29,082 bases of DNA from assembly GCA_036386415.1 (NCBI GenBank), contig DASVVT010000001.1:1-29082 (forward strand), written 5' to 3'. The notes under the pieces were generated by a model that searched no databases, had not been told where the DNA came from, and worked only from the letters and a program-made list of their open reading frames with translations. The stretch is from DASVVT01 sp036386415 (GTDB lineage Bacteria > Acidobacteriota > Blastocatellia > Pyrinomonadales > Pyrinomonadaceae). A program made the position numbers and the translations under genes. Below are positions 8,180-16,420 of this stretch, piece after piece (position 1 is the first letter of the stretch; every line of letters begins with the position of its first letter).

Positions 8180-8207
8180 TTGCGTAGACCTGAAAATACG
8201 CGATAAT
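8180..8207 (+). promoter_or_regulatory. Candidate leaderless promoter of the MscS-type channel gene
   Basis: TTGCGT (8180-8185) and GATAAT (8202-8207) are separated by 16 nt, and the -10 matches at 5 of 6 positions. The ATG at 8217 is only 9 nt beyond the -10, so the transcript would start at or next to the initiation codon. No ribosome binding site is present there. Confidence 0.5.
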
Positions 8208-8216
8208 ACGCCTTCT

Positions 8217-9782
8217 ATGTTCTGGCAGAACGTCCAAATGGCTGCGGGTATGGGGAGCGCATTCTACTGGATCGCGCTCTGTTTCGTCGTCGCAGCCTTC
8301 GTCCTGTTCGGTCTCGTCCCCGCCGAGCGCATGCGCATACGCACCGCAGTGCTCCTGTTTGCGCTCTCCTTCGCGGGTTTCTTGACGGCGGGCGTGCTCC
8401 TCTCTTACGGAATCTCACCGGAGAGAACTGCGTATCGCTGGATCGCCTGGGCGTCGCGCTTCATCGCCTGGATCGCCATCATTAACCTGGCGAGCGTGGC
8501 TGTCTTCGAGGTGTTGTTGGAAGCCACGCGGCTGAAACCGCCGCGCATCATGCGCGACCTGCTCCTGGCCTTCGCTTATATCGTCGTCGCCATCACCTTG
8601 CTCTCGCGCAGCGGCGTAGACCTGACCGGCATCGTCGCCACCTCAGCCGTCATCACCGCTGTGATCGGTTTCTCCTTGCAGGACACCTTGGGCAACATCA
8701 TGGGCGGCATGGCCTTGCAGATGGAGCGCACCATCAGCGTGGGCGACTGGGTGCGTATGCCTGACAGCCAGGAGGGGCGCGTCACCGAAATACGCTGGCG
8801 GCAGACCTCTATTGAGACGCGCAACTGGGACACGATTGTGATTCCGAACAGCGTCTTGATGAAAGGGCAGGTGACGCTTCTGGGTCGCCGCGCGGGCGCG
8901 CCCCGCCAGCATCGCCAGTGGGTCTACTTCAACGTTGATTTTCGTCACTCGCCGACAGAGGTCATAGACGTGGTGGAGAAGGCGCTTCAGGCGGAACCCA
9001 TCCCGAACGTCGCGCTTGAGCCTGCGCCACATTGCCTCGTCATTGATTTCAAAGAGAGCTACGCGCATTACGCGGCGCGCTACTGGCTGACCGATCTGGC
9101 GCTCACAGACCCGACCGATTCCATCGTGCGCGGGCGCATCTACTTTGCGCTGCGCCGTGCAGACATTCCGCTCTCCATTCCCGCACAGTCGCTCTTCATC
9201 ACGGAAGAATCGGAGTCTCGCGAAGCGCGCAAGCATAAAGAGGAGGTCGAGCAGCGCGTCGAAGCACTCCAGAGCGTCGAGCTGTTTCATACCTTGACGG
9301 ACGATGAGCGGCGCGCGCTGGCCGCACGCCTGATGGAAGCCCCCTTCGCGCGCGGCGAAGCGATCATGCAGCAGGGCGCGAAAGCTCACCGTCTCTACAT
9401 TATGAAGAAGGGCGAGGCGGAAGTCCGCATCGCCGTCGATGGCGATAAGCTGACGAAGAAGGTGGCGACGCTCAGGGACGGCGACTTCTTCGGCGAGATG
9501 GGATTGATGACGGGCGAGCCGCGCGCGGCCACGGTTGTCGCCGTCGAGGATGTTGAGTGCTATCGCCTGGACAAGGAAGACTTCCACGACATCCTCAACC
9601 GCCGCCCGGAAATCGCCGAGGACATCTCGCATGTTCTCGCGCGTCGGCGCGTCGAGCTTGAAGCCGTCCGCGAAGGGCTCAACGAAGAGGCCAAGCGCCA
9701 GCGCATGCGTCGCGCCCAGGGCGACCTCTTGCACCGCATACGCAGCTTCTTCACCCTCGGCGGTGAGAATGGAGAAAAGTAG
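8217..9782 (+). CDS. MscS-family channel fused to a cyclic-nucleotide-binding domain
   Basis: The protein is 521 residues. Four or so membrane segments occupy residues 1-150. The MscS pore helix and beta domain follow, with GIVATSAVITAVIGFSLQD and the downstream MGGMALQMERTISVGDWV signature (about 162-179). The cytoplasmic MscS domain runs to about 330. A linker leads to a CAP-type cyclic-nucleotide-binding domain (about 350-465) whose phosphate-binding cassette reads GEMGLMTGEPRAATVV (426-441), including the Glu and Arg that bind cAMP or cGMP. This is the layout of the bacterial cyclic-nucleotide-gated (bCNG) branch of MscS channels, where ligand rather than tension is thought to gate the pore. 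The ligand and the ion passed are not known here. The stop codon TAG is formed with the first bases of the following palindrome. Confidence 0.92.
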   Translation: MFWQNVQMAAGMGSAFYWIALCFVVAAFVLFGLVPAERMRIRTAVLLFALSFAGFLTAGVLLSYGISPERTAYRWIAWASRFIAWIAIINLASVAVFEVLLEATRLKPPRIMRDLLLAFAYIVVAITLLSRSGVDLTGIVATSAVITAVIGFSLQDTLGNIMGGMALQMERTISVGDWVRMPDSQEGRVTEIRWRQTSIETRNWDTIVIPNSVLMKGQVTLLGRRAGAPRQHRQWVYFNVDFRHSPTEVIDVVEKALQAEPIPNVALEPAPHCLVIDFKESYAHYAARYWLTDLALTDPTDSIVRGRIYFALRRADIPLSIPAQSLFITEESESREARKHKEEVEQRVEALQSVELFHTLTDDERRALAARLMEAPFARGEAIMQQGAKAHRLYIMKKGEAEVRIAVDGDKLTKKVATLRDGDFFGEMGLMTGEPRAATVVAVEDVECYRLDKEDFHDILNRRPEIAEDISHVLARRRVELEAVREGLNEEAKRQRMRRAQGDLLHRIRSFFTLGGENGEK

Positions 9783-9938
9783 ACAGCAGTAGACAGTAGA
9801 CAGTAGTCAGTAGTCAGTAGAAAGAAAAAGCGCGTGAATCTTTGTCATCTACTATATCTTAAAGGATAAGTATCAATCGCCAAGCCGGATTTTCTTTTCT
9901 ACTGACTACTGTCTACTGACTACTGTCTACTGCCTACT
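9779..9938. repeat. CAGTAGTC-word palindrome, copy 2 (after the channel gene)
   Basis: The left arm is about 9779-9830 and the right arm about 9886-9938, built of CAGTAGT and CAGTAGA words. The left arm includes the channel stop codon TAG (9780-9782). The right arm shares an identical 33-nt block (9886-9918) with copy 1 (6953-6985). Confidence 0.85.
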
Positions 9939-9963
9939 AAGGCCTCTTATTTGCGTCCTTGCC

Positions 9964-9991
9964 TTGATACGCTCGTAAGGTGTCGCATAAT
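9964..9991 (+). promoter_or_regulatory. Candidate sigma-70-type promoter of the YihY-family gene
   Basis: TTGATA (9964-9969) and CATAAT (9986-9991) are separated by 16 nt, each matching the consensus at 5 of 6 positions. Transcription would begin near 9998, about 14 nt before the ATG at 10012. Confidence 0.5.
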
Positions 9992-10011
9992 CGGTCAGGG
10001 GGTTCCCGGCA

Positions 10012-10980
10012 ATGGCTTCGATGTGGGGTTTAGGTGGCCTGACTTGGAAAGAGTTGGGCAAGCGTGTCTGGCAAGAGATGCAGGAAGATGATGTCTTCGG
10101 TCGCGCGGCGCAGTTGTCCTACTACTTTCTGCTCGCGCTCTTCCCCTTGTTGCTCTTTCTCACTTCGCTGCTGGGTTATTTCGCGGAAGCGGGCACGGAG
10201 CTGCGCAATAACCTGCTCAGTTATCTTGCCACGGTGATGCCAGCCTCTGCCTGGGACCTGGTGCACACGACCGTGGACGAGATCAGCAAGGCCAAGGGCG
10301 GCGGCAAGCTCTCGTTTGGTATCCTGGCGACACTGTGGGCGGCATCGAACGGCATGGGAGCGATCTCGGAGTCGCTCAACGTCGCTTACAACGTCAAGGA
10401 GACGCGCCCCTGGTGGAAGGCGCGGCTGGTCTCCATCCTGCTCACGATTGCGCTCGCGGTGCTCATCATTTCCGCGCTCACGCTCGTGCTCTACGGCGGC
10501 GAGATCGCGGAGAAGATTGCGGCGGGCTTCGGCCTCGGCGACGCCTTCACCATCACCTGGAAGATCGTGCAGTGGCCGCTTGTGCTAATGTTCGTGCTCC
10601 TCTCCTTCAGTCTCATCTATTACTTCGCGCCCGACCTGCACGATCAGGACTGGAAGTGGGTCACGCCGGGCTCCATGATCGGCGTCGCGCTCTGGCTGCT
10701 CGTCTCCTTTGCCTTTCGCGGCTACCTGCATTTCTTCGACTCCTACAGCGCCACCTATGGCTCGCTCGGCGCGGTCATCATTCTCATGCTCTGGTTCTAT
10801 CTCACGGGCGCAGCCATCCTCATCGGCGGCGAAATCAATTCCGAGATCGAGAACGCAGCGGCTGAAGCGGGCGCGCCAGACGCCAAGGAGCGCGGCGAGA
10901 AAGACCCGCAGGAGTTCGAATCCGAAGGCCGGAACGCGAAGAAAAAGGGAACCTCTAAGACGGCGAAGAGCAGCAAGTGA
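10012..10980 (+). CDS. YihY/BrkB family inner-membrane protein
   Basis: The protein is 322 residues. The N-terminal part (FGRAAQLSYYFLLALFPLLLFL, about 30-51, described here by position) begins the family's first membrane helix. Further helices lie near 143-163, 188-206, 220-240 and 250-270. The C-terminal family signature is present: the YSATYGSLGAVIILMLWFYL region at about 244-263 and GGEINSE at about 272-278. The last 45 residues are charged and disordered. The family was once annotated as RNase BN by mistake; its true function is unresolved, with proposals in envelope stress and, for BrkB, serum resistance. The stop codon lies inside a hairpin that continues into the gap before psuG. Confidence 0.9.
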   Translation: MASMWGLGGLTWKELGKRVWQEMQEDDVFGRAAQLSYYFLLALFPLLLFLTSLLGYFAEAGTELRNNLLSYLATVMPASAWDLVHTTVDEISKAKGGGKLSFGILATLWAASNGMGAISESLNVAYNVKETRPWWKARLVSILLTIALAVLIISALTLVLYGGEIAEKIAAGFGLGDAFTITWKIVQWPLVLMFVLLSFSLIYYFAPDLHDQDWKWVTPGSMIGVALWLLVSFAFRGYLHFFDSYSATYGSLGAVIILMLWFYLTGAAILIGGEINSEIENAAAEAGAPDAKERGEKDPQEFESEGRNAKKKGTSKTAKSSK

Positions 10981-11031
10981 TGGGTGACAAGTCGAAGACA
11001 TTCTTTTATCTTGTCACTTGCCACTCTTCGC
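10963..11031. repeat. Palindrome overlapping the YihY-family stop codon
   Basis: The left arm 10963-10991 and right arm 11010-11031 pair imperfectly: GCGAAGAG with CTCTTCGC, then CAAGTGA with TCACTTG. The left arm lies partly inside the coding sequence and contains the stop codon TGA (10978-10980). The right arm ends 6 nt before the psuG start. Confidence 0.75.
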
Positions 11032-11037
11032 TGCTTT

Positions 11038-11946
11038 ATGAATCTTGACCTGATAAATCTCAGCGCGGAAGTTGAAGCGGCGCTTAACGAAGGTCGCGCC
11101 GTCGTCGCGCTTGAATCAACCGTTATCGCGCACGGATTGCCGCGCCCGCAGAATCTTGAGACGGCGCGTCGCATCGAACAAGTTATCAGAGAGCGCGGCG
11201 CGATACCCGCAACGATTGCCATTCTGGAAGGCCAGCTTCAGGTCGGCCTCCATCAAGATCAGCTCCAACGCATTGCCGAAGCAGACGACGTACACAAGGT
11301 CAGCCGTCGTGATCTGGCGGTCGCCGTTGCTCACAGGTGGAACGGAGCGACGACCGTCGCCTCAACCATCTGGCTCGCTCACCGCGCGGGCATCCGTGTG
11401 TTTGCGACGGGCGGCATAGGCGGGGTGCATCGCGGCCAGTTGCCGGATGTGTCGGCAGACCTGCCCGAACTGGCGCGACTTCCCATCACGGTCGTCTGCT
11501 CAGGAGCCAAGATTGTCCTCGATCTGGCAGCCACGCGCGAGTGGCTTGAGACGCACGGGATCACAGTCGTCGGCTATGGCTGCGATGAGATGCCAGCCTT
11601 CTATTCCAGGCGTAGCGGCCTGCCAGTTGATGTGCGCGTCGATGCGCCCGAAGAGGTGGCGAGGATCATGGCGGCGCAACGCGAGCTGGCCTTGGACGGC
11701 GCGCTGCTTGTGACCGTGCCGGTTCCAGCAGAGGCGGAAGTGCCCGCAGCCATTTTGCAAGATGTACTGAATGAAGCGCTGGACGAGGCGGAACACAAAG
11801 CTATTGGTGGCCGCGATCTGACGCCTTTCCTTCTGTCGCGCATGTCCGAGCGGAGCGGCGGCGCAACGCTCAGGGCGAACATCGCTCTCCTTGAGAACAA
11901 CGCGCGGGTCGCAGCGTTGATTGCGCGCGCAATCAGGTCAGAGTAG
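11038..11946 (+). CDS. psuG: Pseudouridine-5'-phosphate glycosidase
   Basis: The protein is 302 residues from the ATG at 11038. An upstream in-frame start at 10984 would translate a palindrome and was rejected. The family-specific elements are present: ALESTVIAHGLPRPQN (catalytic Glu26), VHKVSRRDLA (active-site Lys86 that forms the ring-opened ribose adduct), VFATGGIGGVHRG, and the late LRANIALLENNARVAALIA with its Asn. PsuG cleaves the C-C bond of pseudouridine 5'-phosphate to uracil and ribose 5-phosphate. The partner kinase PsuK is not beside it in this window. The stop codon TAG lies inside the left arm of the next palindrome. Confidence 0.94.
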   Translation: MNLDLINLSAEVEAALNEGRAVVALESTVIAHGLPRPQNLETARRIEQVIRERGAIPATIAILEGQLQVGLHQDQLQRIAEADDVHKVSRRDLAVAVAHRWNGATTVASTIWLAHRAGIRVFATGGIGGVHRGQLPDVSADLPELARLPITVVCSGAKIVLDLAATREWLETHGITVVGYGCDEMPAFYSRRSGLPVDVRVDAPEEVARIMAAQRELALDGALLVTVPVPAEAEVPAAILQDVLNEALDEAEHKAIGGRDLTPFLLSRMSERSGGATLRANIALLENNARVAALIARAIRSE

Positions 11947-12053
11947 AGGATTAAACGCAAAGGGCGCACAGGTATTCGCAAAGGGCGCAGAGGAGTTGAC
12001 TCTTTGCGCCCTTTGCGATGAACTTTGCGCCCTTTGCGTTTAATCCTCTACTC
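11941..12053. repeat. CGCAAAG-word palindrome, copy 2 (after psuG)
   Basis: Arms 11941-11968 and 12026-12053 are perfectly complementary over 28 bp, and the left arm contains the psuG stop codon (11944-11946). The interior carries more CGCAAAG and CTTTGCG words. The 19-nt stretch CTTTGCGATGAACTTTGCG (12011-12029) recurs exactly at 16741-16759 in copy 3. Confidence 0.92.
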
Positions 12054-12097
12054 ACCGAACACTCCGCTCCATTTGAGAAAATTTCATAAAACTTAAC

Positions 12098-12126
12098 TTG
12101 ATGTTCCCGCCCTCACGGTGTAATTT
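12098..12126 (+). promoter_or_regulatory. Weak candidate promoter of the molybdenum hydroxylase operon
   Basis: TTGATG (12098-12103) and TAATTT (12121-12126) are separated by 17 nt, about 90 nt before the first gene. The match to the -10 consensus is modest. GGAG at 12206-12209 is a plausible ribosome binding site for the ATG at 12221. Confidence 0.3.
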
Positions 12127-12220
12127 GCCTGTATCATCCACACTGGTAAAGGCGCACGCTCGGAATAACTCCGAAGCGATGTCAAGAGAGTTGTATCCAA
12201 AGCTCATTGGAGTCTGAGAC

Positions 12221-12880
12221 ATGGCGAAATATGTTGAGAGCGAGGGAATGAAGGATAAGTCGCAGGGCTTCACGCGGCGCGGATTTCTCAAGGGCGCAGG
12301 TTTGAGCGCCGCCGGCGCGGCCATCCTTGAGTCCGGCCTTCTCGCCGCAGGCGAGGGAGCGACAGGCTCAACCGCCCCTCTCGTTGTCGGGCCGGAGGCA
12401 GTAGCCATCACGCTTCGCGTCAATGGTAAAGAACAGAAGCTGAAGGTCGAGCCGCGCACGACGCTGGCAGAGGCGTTGCGCTTCGAGCTTGGGCTGACGG
12501 GCACGAAAGTAGTCTGTGATCGCGGCTCATGCTCGGCCTGCACGGTCTGGCTCGACGACGTGCCGGTCTGCTCCTGCATGACGCTGGCGGTAGACGCGAC
12601 CGATAGAGCCATCACGACCATCGAAGGGCTCGCCCAAGGCGACACGCTGCATCCGGTGCAGGAGGCCTTCATTGAGCATGATGCGCTGCAATGCGGCTTC
12701 TGCACGCCGGGGATGATTATGAGCTGCGCGGCGCTCGTCAAACGCAATCAGCAACCTACGCTTGAAGATGTGCGCGATGCGACGAGCGGCAATCTCTGTC
12801 GCTGCGGCACGTATCCCAAAGTTTTCGACGCGACGCTCGCGGCGGCGAAAGCGATGGGTCGGAAGAAGGAGGGGGCATAA
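12221..12880 (+). CDS. Xanthine dehydrogenase family 2Fe-2S subunit with Tat signal (PaoA/YagT-like)
   Basis: The protein is 219 residues. A twin-arginine motif T18-R-R-G-F-L-K24 is followed by a hydrophobic Ala/Gly stretch (about 25-43), so the complex is probably exported folded to the periplasm. The plant-type ferredoxin domain has C99, C104, C107 and C119 for the first 2Fe-2S cluster. The helical domain has the second set C158, C161 (CGFCTPG) and C193, C195 (CRCG). The subunit carries electrons between the molybdenum site and FAD. It starts the operon; the next gene begins 4 nt after its stop. Gene order here is small, large, FAD subunit, which differs from the E. coli paoA-paoB-paoC order. 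Confidence 0.94.
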   Translation: MAKYVESEGMKDKSQGFTRRGFLKGAGLSAAGAAILESGLLAAGEGATGSTAPLVVGPEAVAITLRVNGKEQKLKVEPRTTLAEALRFELGLTGTKVVCDRGSCSACTVWLDDVPVCSCMTLAVDATDRAITTIEGLAQGDTLHPVQEAFIEHDALQCGFCTPGMIMSCAALVKRNQQPTLEDVRDATSGNLCRCGTYPKVFDATLAAAKAMGRKKEGA

Positions 12881-12884
12881 AGCT

Positions 12885-15431
12885 ATGGCTCTCCAGCAGG
12901 ATAAAAAGAAGAAGTCTACGGAAGCACCGGCCTCTGCCCCGACGGGCGAAGCGCCCGTGCCGAAAGCGGCAGCCGAGCAGGCTAAAGAAGCAGCCGATAA
13001 AGCGCCGTCAAAACAGACGCGCGCGGTTCGCCTTCCGGCAGGGATAGTCGGCGCGAAGATGTTGGAGGTCGAGCGTGAGATTCCTTTGGACGAGCCGCCG
13101 CCACTCCCCTTGAACGCGGAACTCTCTGTCGTCGGGCGGCGAACGCCGCGCGTCGATGGTCGTCTGAAGGTGACGGGCGCGGCCACGTACACGGCTGACG
13201 TGCGCCTGCCCGGCATGCTCTTCGCGCGACTGGTCTGTTCGCCGCACCCGCACGCGCGCATACGCTCAATTGATACGGCGGTGGCTGCGGCTGCGCCGGG
13301 CGTGCGCGCCGTACATGTGCTCGACCGTGTGCTGGGCAACGCGGAGCTACGCGATAAGTCCAAGGAATTGCCAGCGAAATACCCCATCGTGCGATTCGCA
13401 GGCCAGCCCATCGCGGCCATCGCCGCCACGACGCAGGCAGCAGCCGACGAAGCCGCGCGCCTCTTTAAAGTCGATTACGAGGTGTTGCCCTTCGTCGTCG
13501 ATAAGGATGACGCGCGCAAAGCGGACGCACCACTCGTCTTTCCAGGCCCGGCGGATCAGGCCGGGACGGCTGGCGGCGGGGGCGGCCCTTCGGGCGTCCC
13601 GCAGAAGGGAAACGTGCGCGGGCCTGTACGCGGCGGCCCACGCGGCGAGCCGCGCGGCGATGTCTCGAAAGGGCTCGCAGAGGCCGAGATCACTGTCGAA
13701 GCTGAATTCCGCACGCAGGTGCAGACGCACTCCGCGCTTGAGACGCACGGCGTGGTTGCAGACTGGAAGCCGGACGGGTTGACCGTCTACGCCTCCACGC
13801 AGGGGACGGCGAGCGTGCGCGACGAGCTGGCGGAAATCTTCAATCTCAAGAAGAGCCAGGTGCGCGTCATCACGGATTTCATGGGCGGCGGCTTCGGAGC
13901 CAAGTTCGGCGCTGGCAATTACGGCGTGCTGGCGACGCATCTCTCGAAGAAGGCGAATGCCCCCGTACGCCTCATGCTTGATCGCAAGGACGAGCATCTA
14001 TCGGTCGGCAATCGCCCGGACTCCTTCCAGCGGCTTAAGATCGGCGCCAAACGCGACGGGCAGCTCGTGGCGATTCATCTCGAATCCTACGGGACGGCGG
14101 GAGTCGGCACGGGCGCGGGATGCGCAGGCCCAGCGCAGAACATGTACGAGTGCCCGAACATCCTGACCGAAGAGGCGGATGTCTTCACACACTCCGGGCC
14201 AGCCGCAGCCTTTCGCGCGCCAGGCCACCCGCAGGGCTGCTTCGCGCTTGAGCAGGCCATAGACATGCTGGCCGAGCGTCTACAGATAGACCCGCTCGCG
14301 TTGCGAGATAAGAACGACCAGAGCGCATCGCGGCGCGAAGAGCGGCGCGTCGGAGCTGAGCGCGTGGGCTGGTCGCGCCGCAGGCATAAGCCGGGCGCAG
14401 ACCCCGGGACTGTCAAGCGCGGCATCGGCGTCGCGCAGTCCGTCTGGTATCGCTTCATCAACCTTGATTCGGCCTGCGAGGTGCGCGTCACGCGCGACGG
14501 CTCGGTCGAGCTGCTCTCCGCCGTGCAGGACATCGGCGGTGGCATCCGCACGGCGCTCGCGCAAGTGGTTGCCGAAGAACTGGGACTTCGTCCAACGGAC
14601 ATCAACGTTCGCATCGGCGACACGTCGTTTCCGAGCGGGCCAGCATCGGGCGGCAGCATGACGACGGGCTCGATCACCCCGGCGGCGCGTAATGCCGCTT
14701 ACAAGGTGAAGCAGCAGATACTTGAACAGCTCGCGCCGACCCTCGGAGTCGCAGCCGATAAGCTAGTCATGCGTGAGGGGCGCATCCACGCGCAAACGGA
14801 AGCCGGGGGCGCAGCAGTAGTAGCAGATGCCACGAGGTCTGTGACCTTCCGGCAGGCCGTGGCAAGACTCAAGACGGAGCAGGTGGCGGCGCGTGCGAGC
14901 CGCAGCGACGACTACGGCGGCTTTGTCTTCAAGAACAAGGAGGGGGATTTCGGAATCGGGCTCGGCCAGTATGGCGGCGTGCAGTTTGCCGAAGTCAGCG
15001 TCGATACGGAGACGGGCATCATACGCGTTGAGCGCGTCGTCGCCGTACATGATTGTGGCCGCCCGATGAACCCCCTGGCTCTCGAAAGCCAGATCAACGG
15101 CGGCATCCTACAGGGTCTCTCCTATGCGCTTTACGAGAACCGCATACTCGACCGCAACACCGGGCTGATGGTCAACCCGAACCTTGAGCAGTACAAGATC
15201 GCAGGGCCGCGCGAGACCCCTCAAATCGAGGTCATCCTGGTCGAAGAGTATCTGGGACGAAACTCTACGGACGCTGGCGGCATCGGCGAGCCCGCGACCA
15301 TCCCGACCACGGCGGCCATCGCCAACGCCGTCTACAACGCCATCGGCGTGCGCCTACATGAACTGCCGATGACGCCCGCGCGCGTCTTGGCTGCGCTTAA
15401 GAGGGCGAGCGGGAAAGGAGCGGCATCATGA
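12885..15431 (+). CDS. Xanthine dehydrogenase family molybdopterin-binding subunit (PaoC/YagR-like)
   Basis: The protein is 848 residues from the ATG at 12885, which has GGAGGGGG 7 nt upstream. A Lys/Ala/Pro-rich extension of about 75 residues precedes the family domain, which begins near VGRRTPRVDGRLKVTG. Molybdopterin-contact motifs include FMGGGFGAKFG (about 332-342) and AAFRAPGHPQG. The catalytic Glu base is E802 in GGIGEPA. The subunit binds the molybdenum cofactor and hydroxylates or oxidises the substrate, most likely an aldehyde or N-heterocycle; the substrate cannot be told from sequence. A Gly/Arg/Pro-rich insertion at about 227-262 is unusual. The stop codon overlaps the next start by 4 nt. 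Confidence 0.93.
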   Translation: MALQQDKKKKSTEAPASAPTGEAPVPKAAAEQAKEAADKAPSKQTRAVRLPAGIVGAKMLEVEREIPLDEPPPLPLNAELSVVGRRTPRVDGRLKVTGAATYTADVRLPGMLFARLVCSPHPHARIRSIDTAVAAAAPGVRAVHVLDRVLGNAELRDKSKELPAKYPIVRFAGQPIAAIAATTQAAADEAARLFKVDYEVLPFVVDKDDARKADAPLVFPGPADQAGTAGGGGGPSGVPQKGNVRGPVRGGPRGEPRGDVSKGLAEAEITVEAEFRTQVQTHSALETHGVVADWKPDGLTVYASTQGTASVRDELAEIFNLKKSQVRVITDFMGGGFGAKFGAGNYGVLATHLSKKANAPVRLMLDRKDEHLSVGNRPDSFQRLKIGAKRDGQLVAIHLESYGTAGVGTGAGCAGPAQNMYECPNILTEEADVFTHSGPAAAFRAPGHPQGCFALEQAIDMLAERLQIDPLALRDKNDQSASRREERRVGAERVGWSRRRHKPGADPGTVKRGIGVAQSVWYRFINLDSACEVRVTRDGSVELLSAVQDIGGGIRTALAQVVAEELGLRPTDINVRIGDTSFPSGPASGGSMTTGSITPAARNAAYKVKQQILEQLAPTLGVAADKLVMREGRIHAQTEAGGAAVVADATRSVTFRQAVARLKTEQVAARASRSDDYGGFVFKNKEGDFGIGLGQYGGVQFAEVSVDTETGIIRVERVVAVHDCGRPMNPLALESQINGGILQGLSYALYENRILDRNTGLMVNPNLEQYKIAGPRETPQIEVILVEEYLGRNSTDAGGIGEPATIPTTAAIANAVYNAIGVRLHELPMTPARVLAALKRASGKGAAS

Positions 15432-16420
15432 ACAGGTTTGAATGGACGAACGCGCGGTCGGTTGACGAAGCCATCGCGCAGCTTACAGGCAGCGCCGTCA
15501 TCAAGGCGGGCGGCGTAGACCTGCTCGACCGTCTCAAGGAGGGGCTTGAAGCGCCTGAGCGTCTCGTCAACATACGCAACATCAGTGGGCTCGACTTCAT
15601 ACGCGATGACGCGCGAGATGGGGGCTTCCTGCGGATCGGGCCGCTCGTGACGCTGGCGAACCTCGCATCTGATCCGACCGTCAGGCGTCGCTACACGGCG
15701 CTCGCAGATGCGGCGGGTCACGCCGCCACGCCCCAGATACGCAACATGGCGACGGTCGGAGGCAATCTCCTGCAAAGACCTCGCTGCTGGTACTTTCGCT
15801 CGGAGCAGTTCCACTGTCTGAAGAAGGGGGGCAGCCGCTGCTTCGCCCGTGAGGGTGAGAACCAGTATCACGCCATCTACGGCAATGACATCTGCGCGAT
15901 TGTCCATCCTTCCGGCGTGGCAACGGCGCTCGTTGCCTTGAACGCGAAGCTCGAATTGACCGGCCCGAAGGGGAAACGCGAAGTCGCGCTCGAAGAGTTC
16001 TTCGTCACACCCGAAAAGGATGTCCGGCGCGAGAACTCTCTCGGAGCAAACGAGCTATTGACGGAGATTCGTGTGCCCGCGCCCACGGAAGGCACGCGCT
16101 CCGTCTACATCAAGCAGCGCGAGAAGGAGTCTTTCGACTGGCCTATCGCAGATGTCTCGGTCGCGCTCTCGTGCAAGGGCGCGTCCTGCTCGCAAGCTTC
16201 TATAGTGCTCGGCGCGGCAGCGCCCGTGCCACTCAGAGCGCGTCAGGCCGAAGCGGCGTTAGCGGGTAAAACAATCAACAAGGAGACGGCGCGGGCGGCG
16301 GCCAGGCTGGCCGTCAGTGGCGCAACCCCGCTCTCACAGAACGCCTACAAAGTGCCGATCTTCGAGGTGATCGTACGCCGCGCGATCCTCGCCGCCGCAG
16401 CAGGAAGTGGAGGCGCGTGA
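15428..16420 (+). CDS. FAD-binding subunit with 4Fe-4S insert (PaoB/YagS-like)
   Basis: The protein is 330 residues, beginning in an ATGA overlap with the large subunit. The FAD-binding motif is seen in the IKAGGVDLLDRLKEG region and in the middle PQIRNMATVGGNLLQRPRC. A cysteine-bearing insert follows, with RCWYF, FHCLKKGGSRCF and the GENQYHAI tail, matching the 4Fe-4S binding insert that marks the PaoB/YagS and HcrB branch. The subunit passes electrons from the iron-sulfur clusters to FAD and an external acceptor. Together with the two preceding genes it gives a complete three-subunit enzyme. No XdhC/PaoD-type maturation chaperone gene is present in the window. Confidence 0.93.
   Translation: MNRFEWTNARSVDEAIAQLTGSAVIKAGGVDLLDRLKEGLEAPERLVNIRNISGLDFIRDDARDGGFLRIGPLVTLANLASDPTVRRRYTALADAAGHAATPQIRNMATVGGNLLQRPRCWYFRSEQFHCLKKGGSRCFAREGENQYHAIYGNDICAIVHPSGVATALVALNAKLELTGPKGKREVALEEFFVTPEKDVRRENSLGANELLTEIRVPAPTEGTRSVYIKQREKESFDWPIADVSVALSCKGASCSQASIVLGAAAPVPLRARQAEAALAGKTINKETARAAARLAVSGATPLSQNAYKVPIFEVIVRRAILAAAAGSGGA

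Noticed and set aside
8643..9734. A 363-codon minus-strand open frame over the channel gene
   Set aside because: It is antisense to the MscS and cyclic-nucleotide domains, with no ribosome binding site or family features.
9779..9938. Reading the CAGTAGT repeats as a CRISPR array
   Set aside because: The words are about 7 nt, lie directly next to each other without spacers, and form an inverted rather than direct arrangement; no cas gene is present.
12052..12747. A 231-codon minus-strand open frame over the 2Fe-2S subunit gene
   Set aside because: It lies opposite a gene with all expected cysteine motifs and has Ser/Arg-rich low-information sequence; it is a GC-driven shadow.
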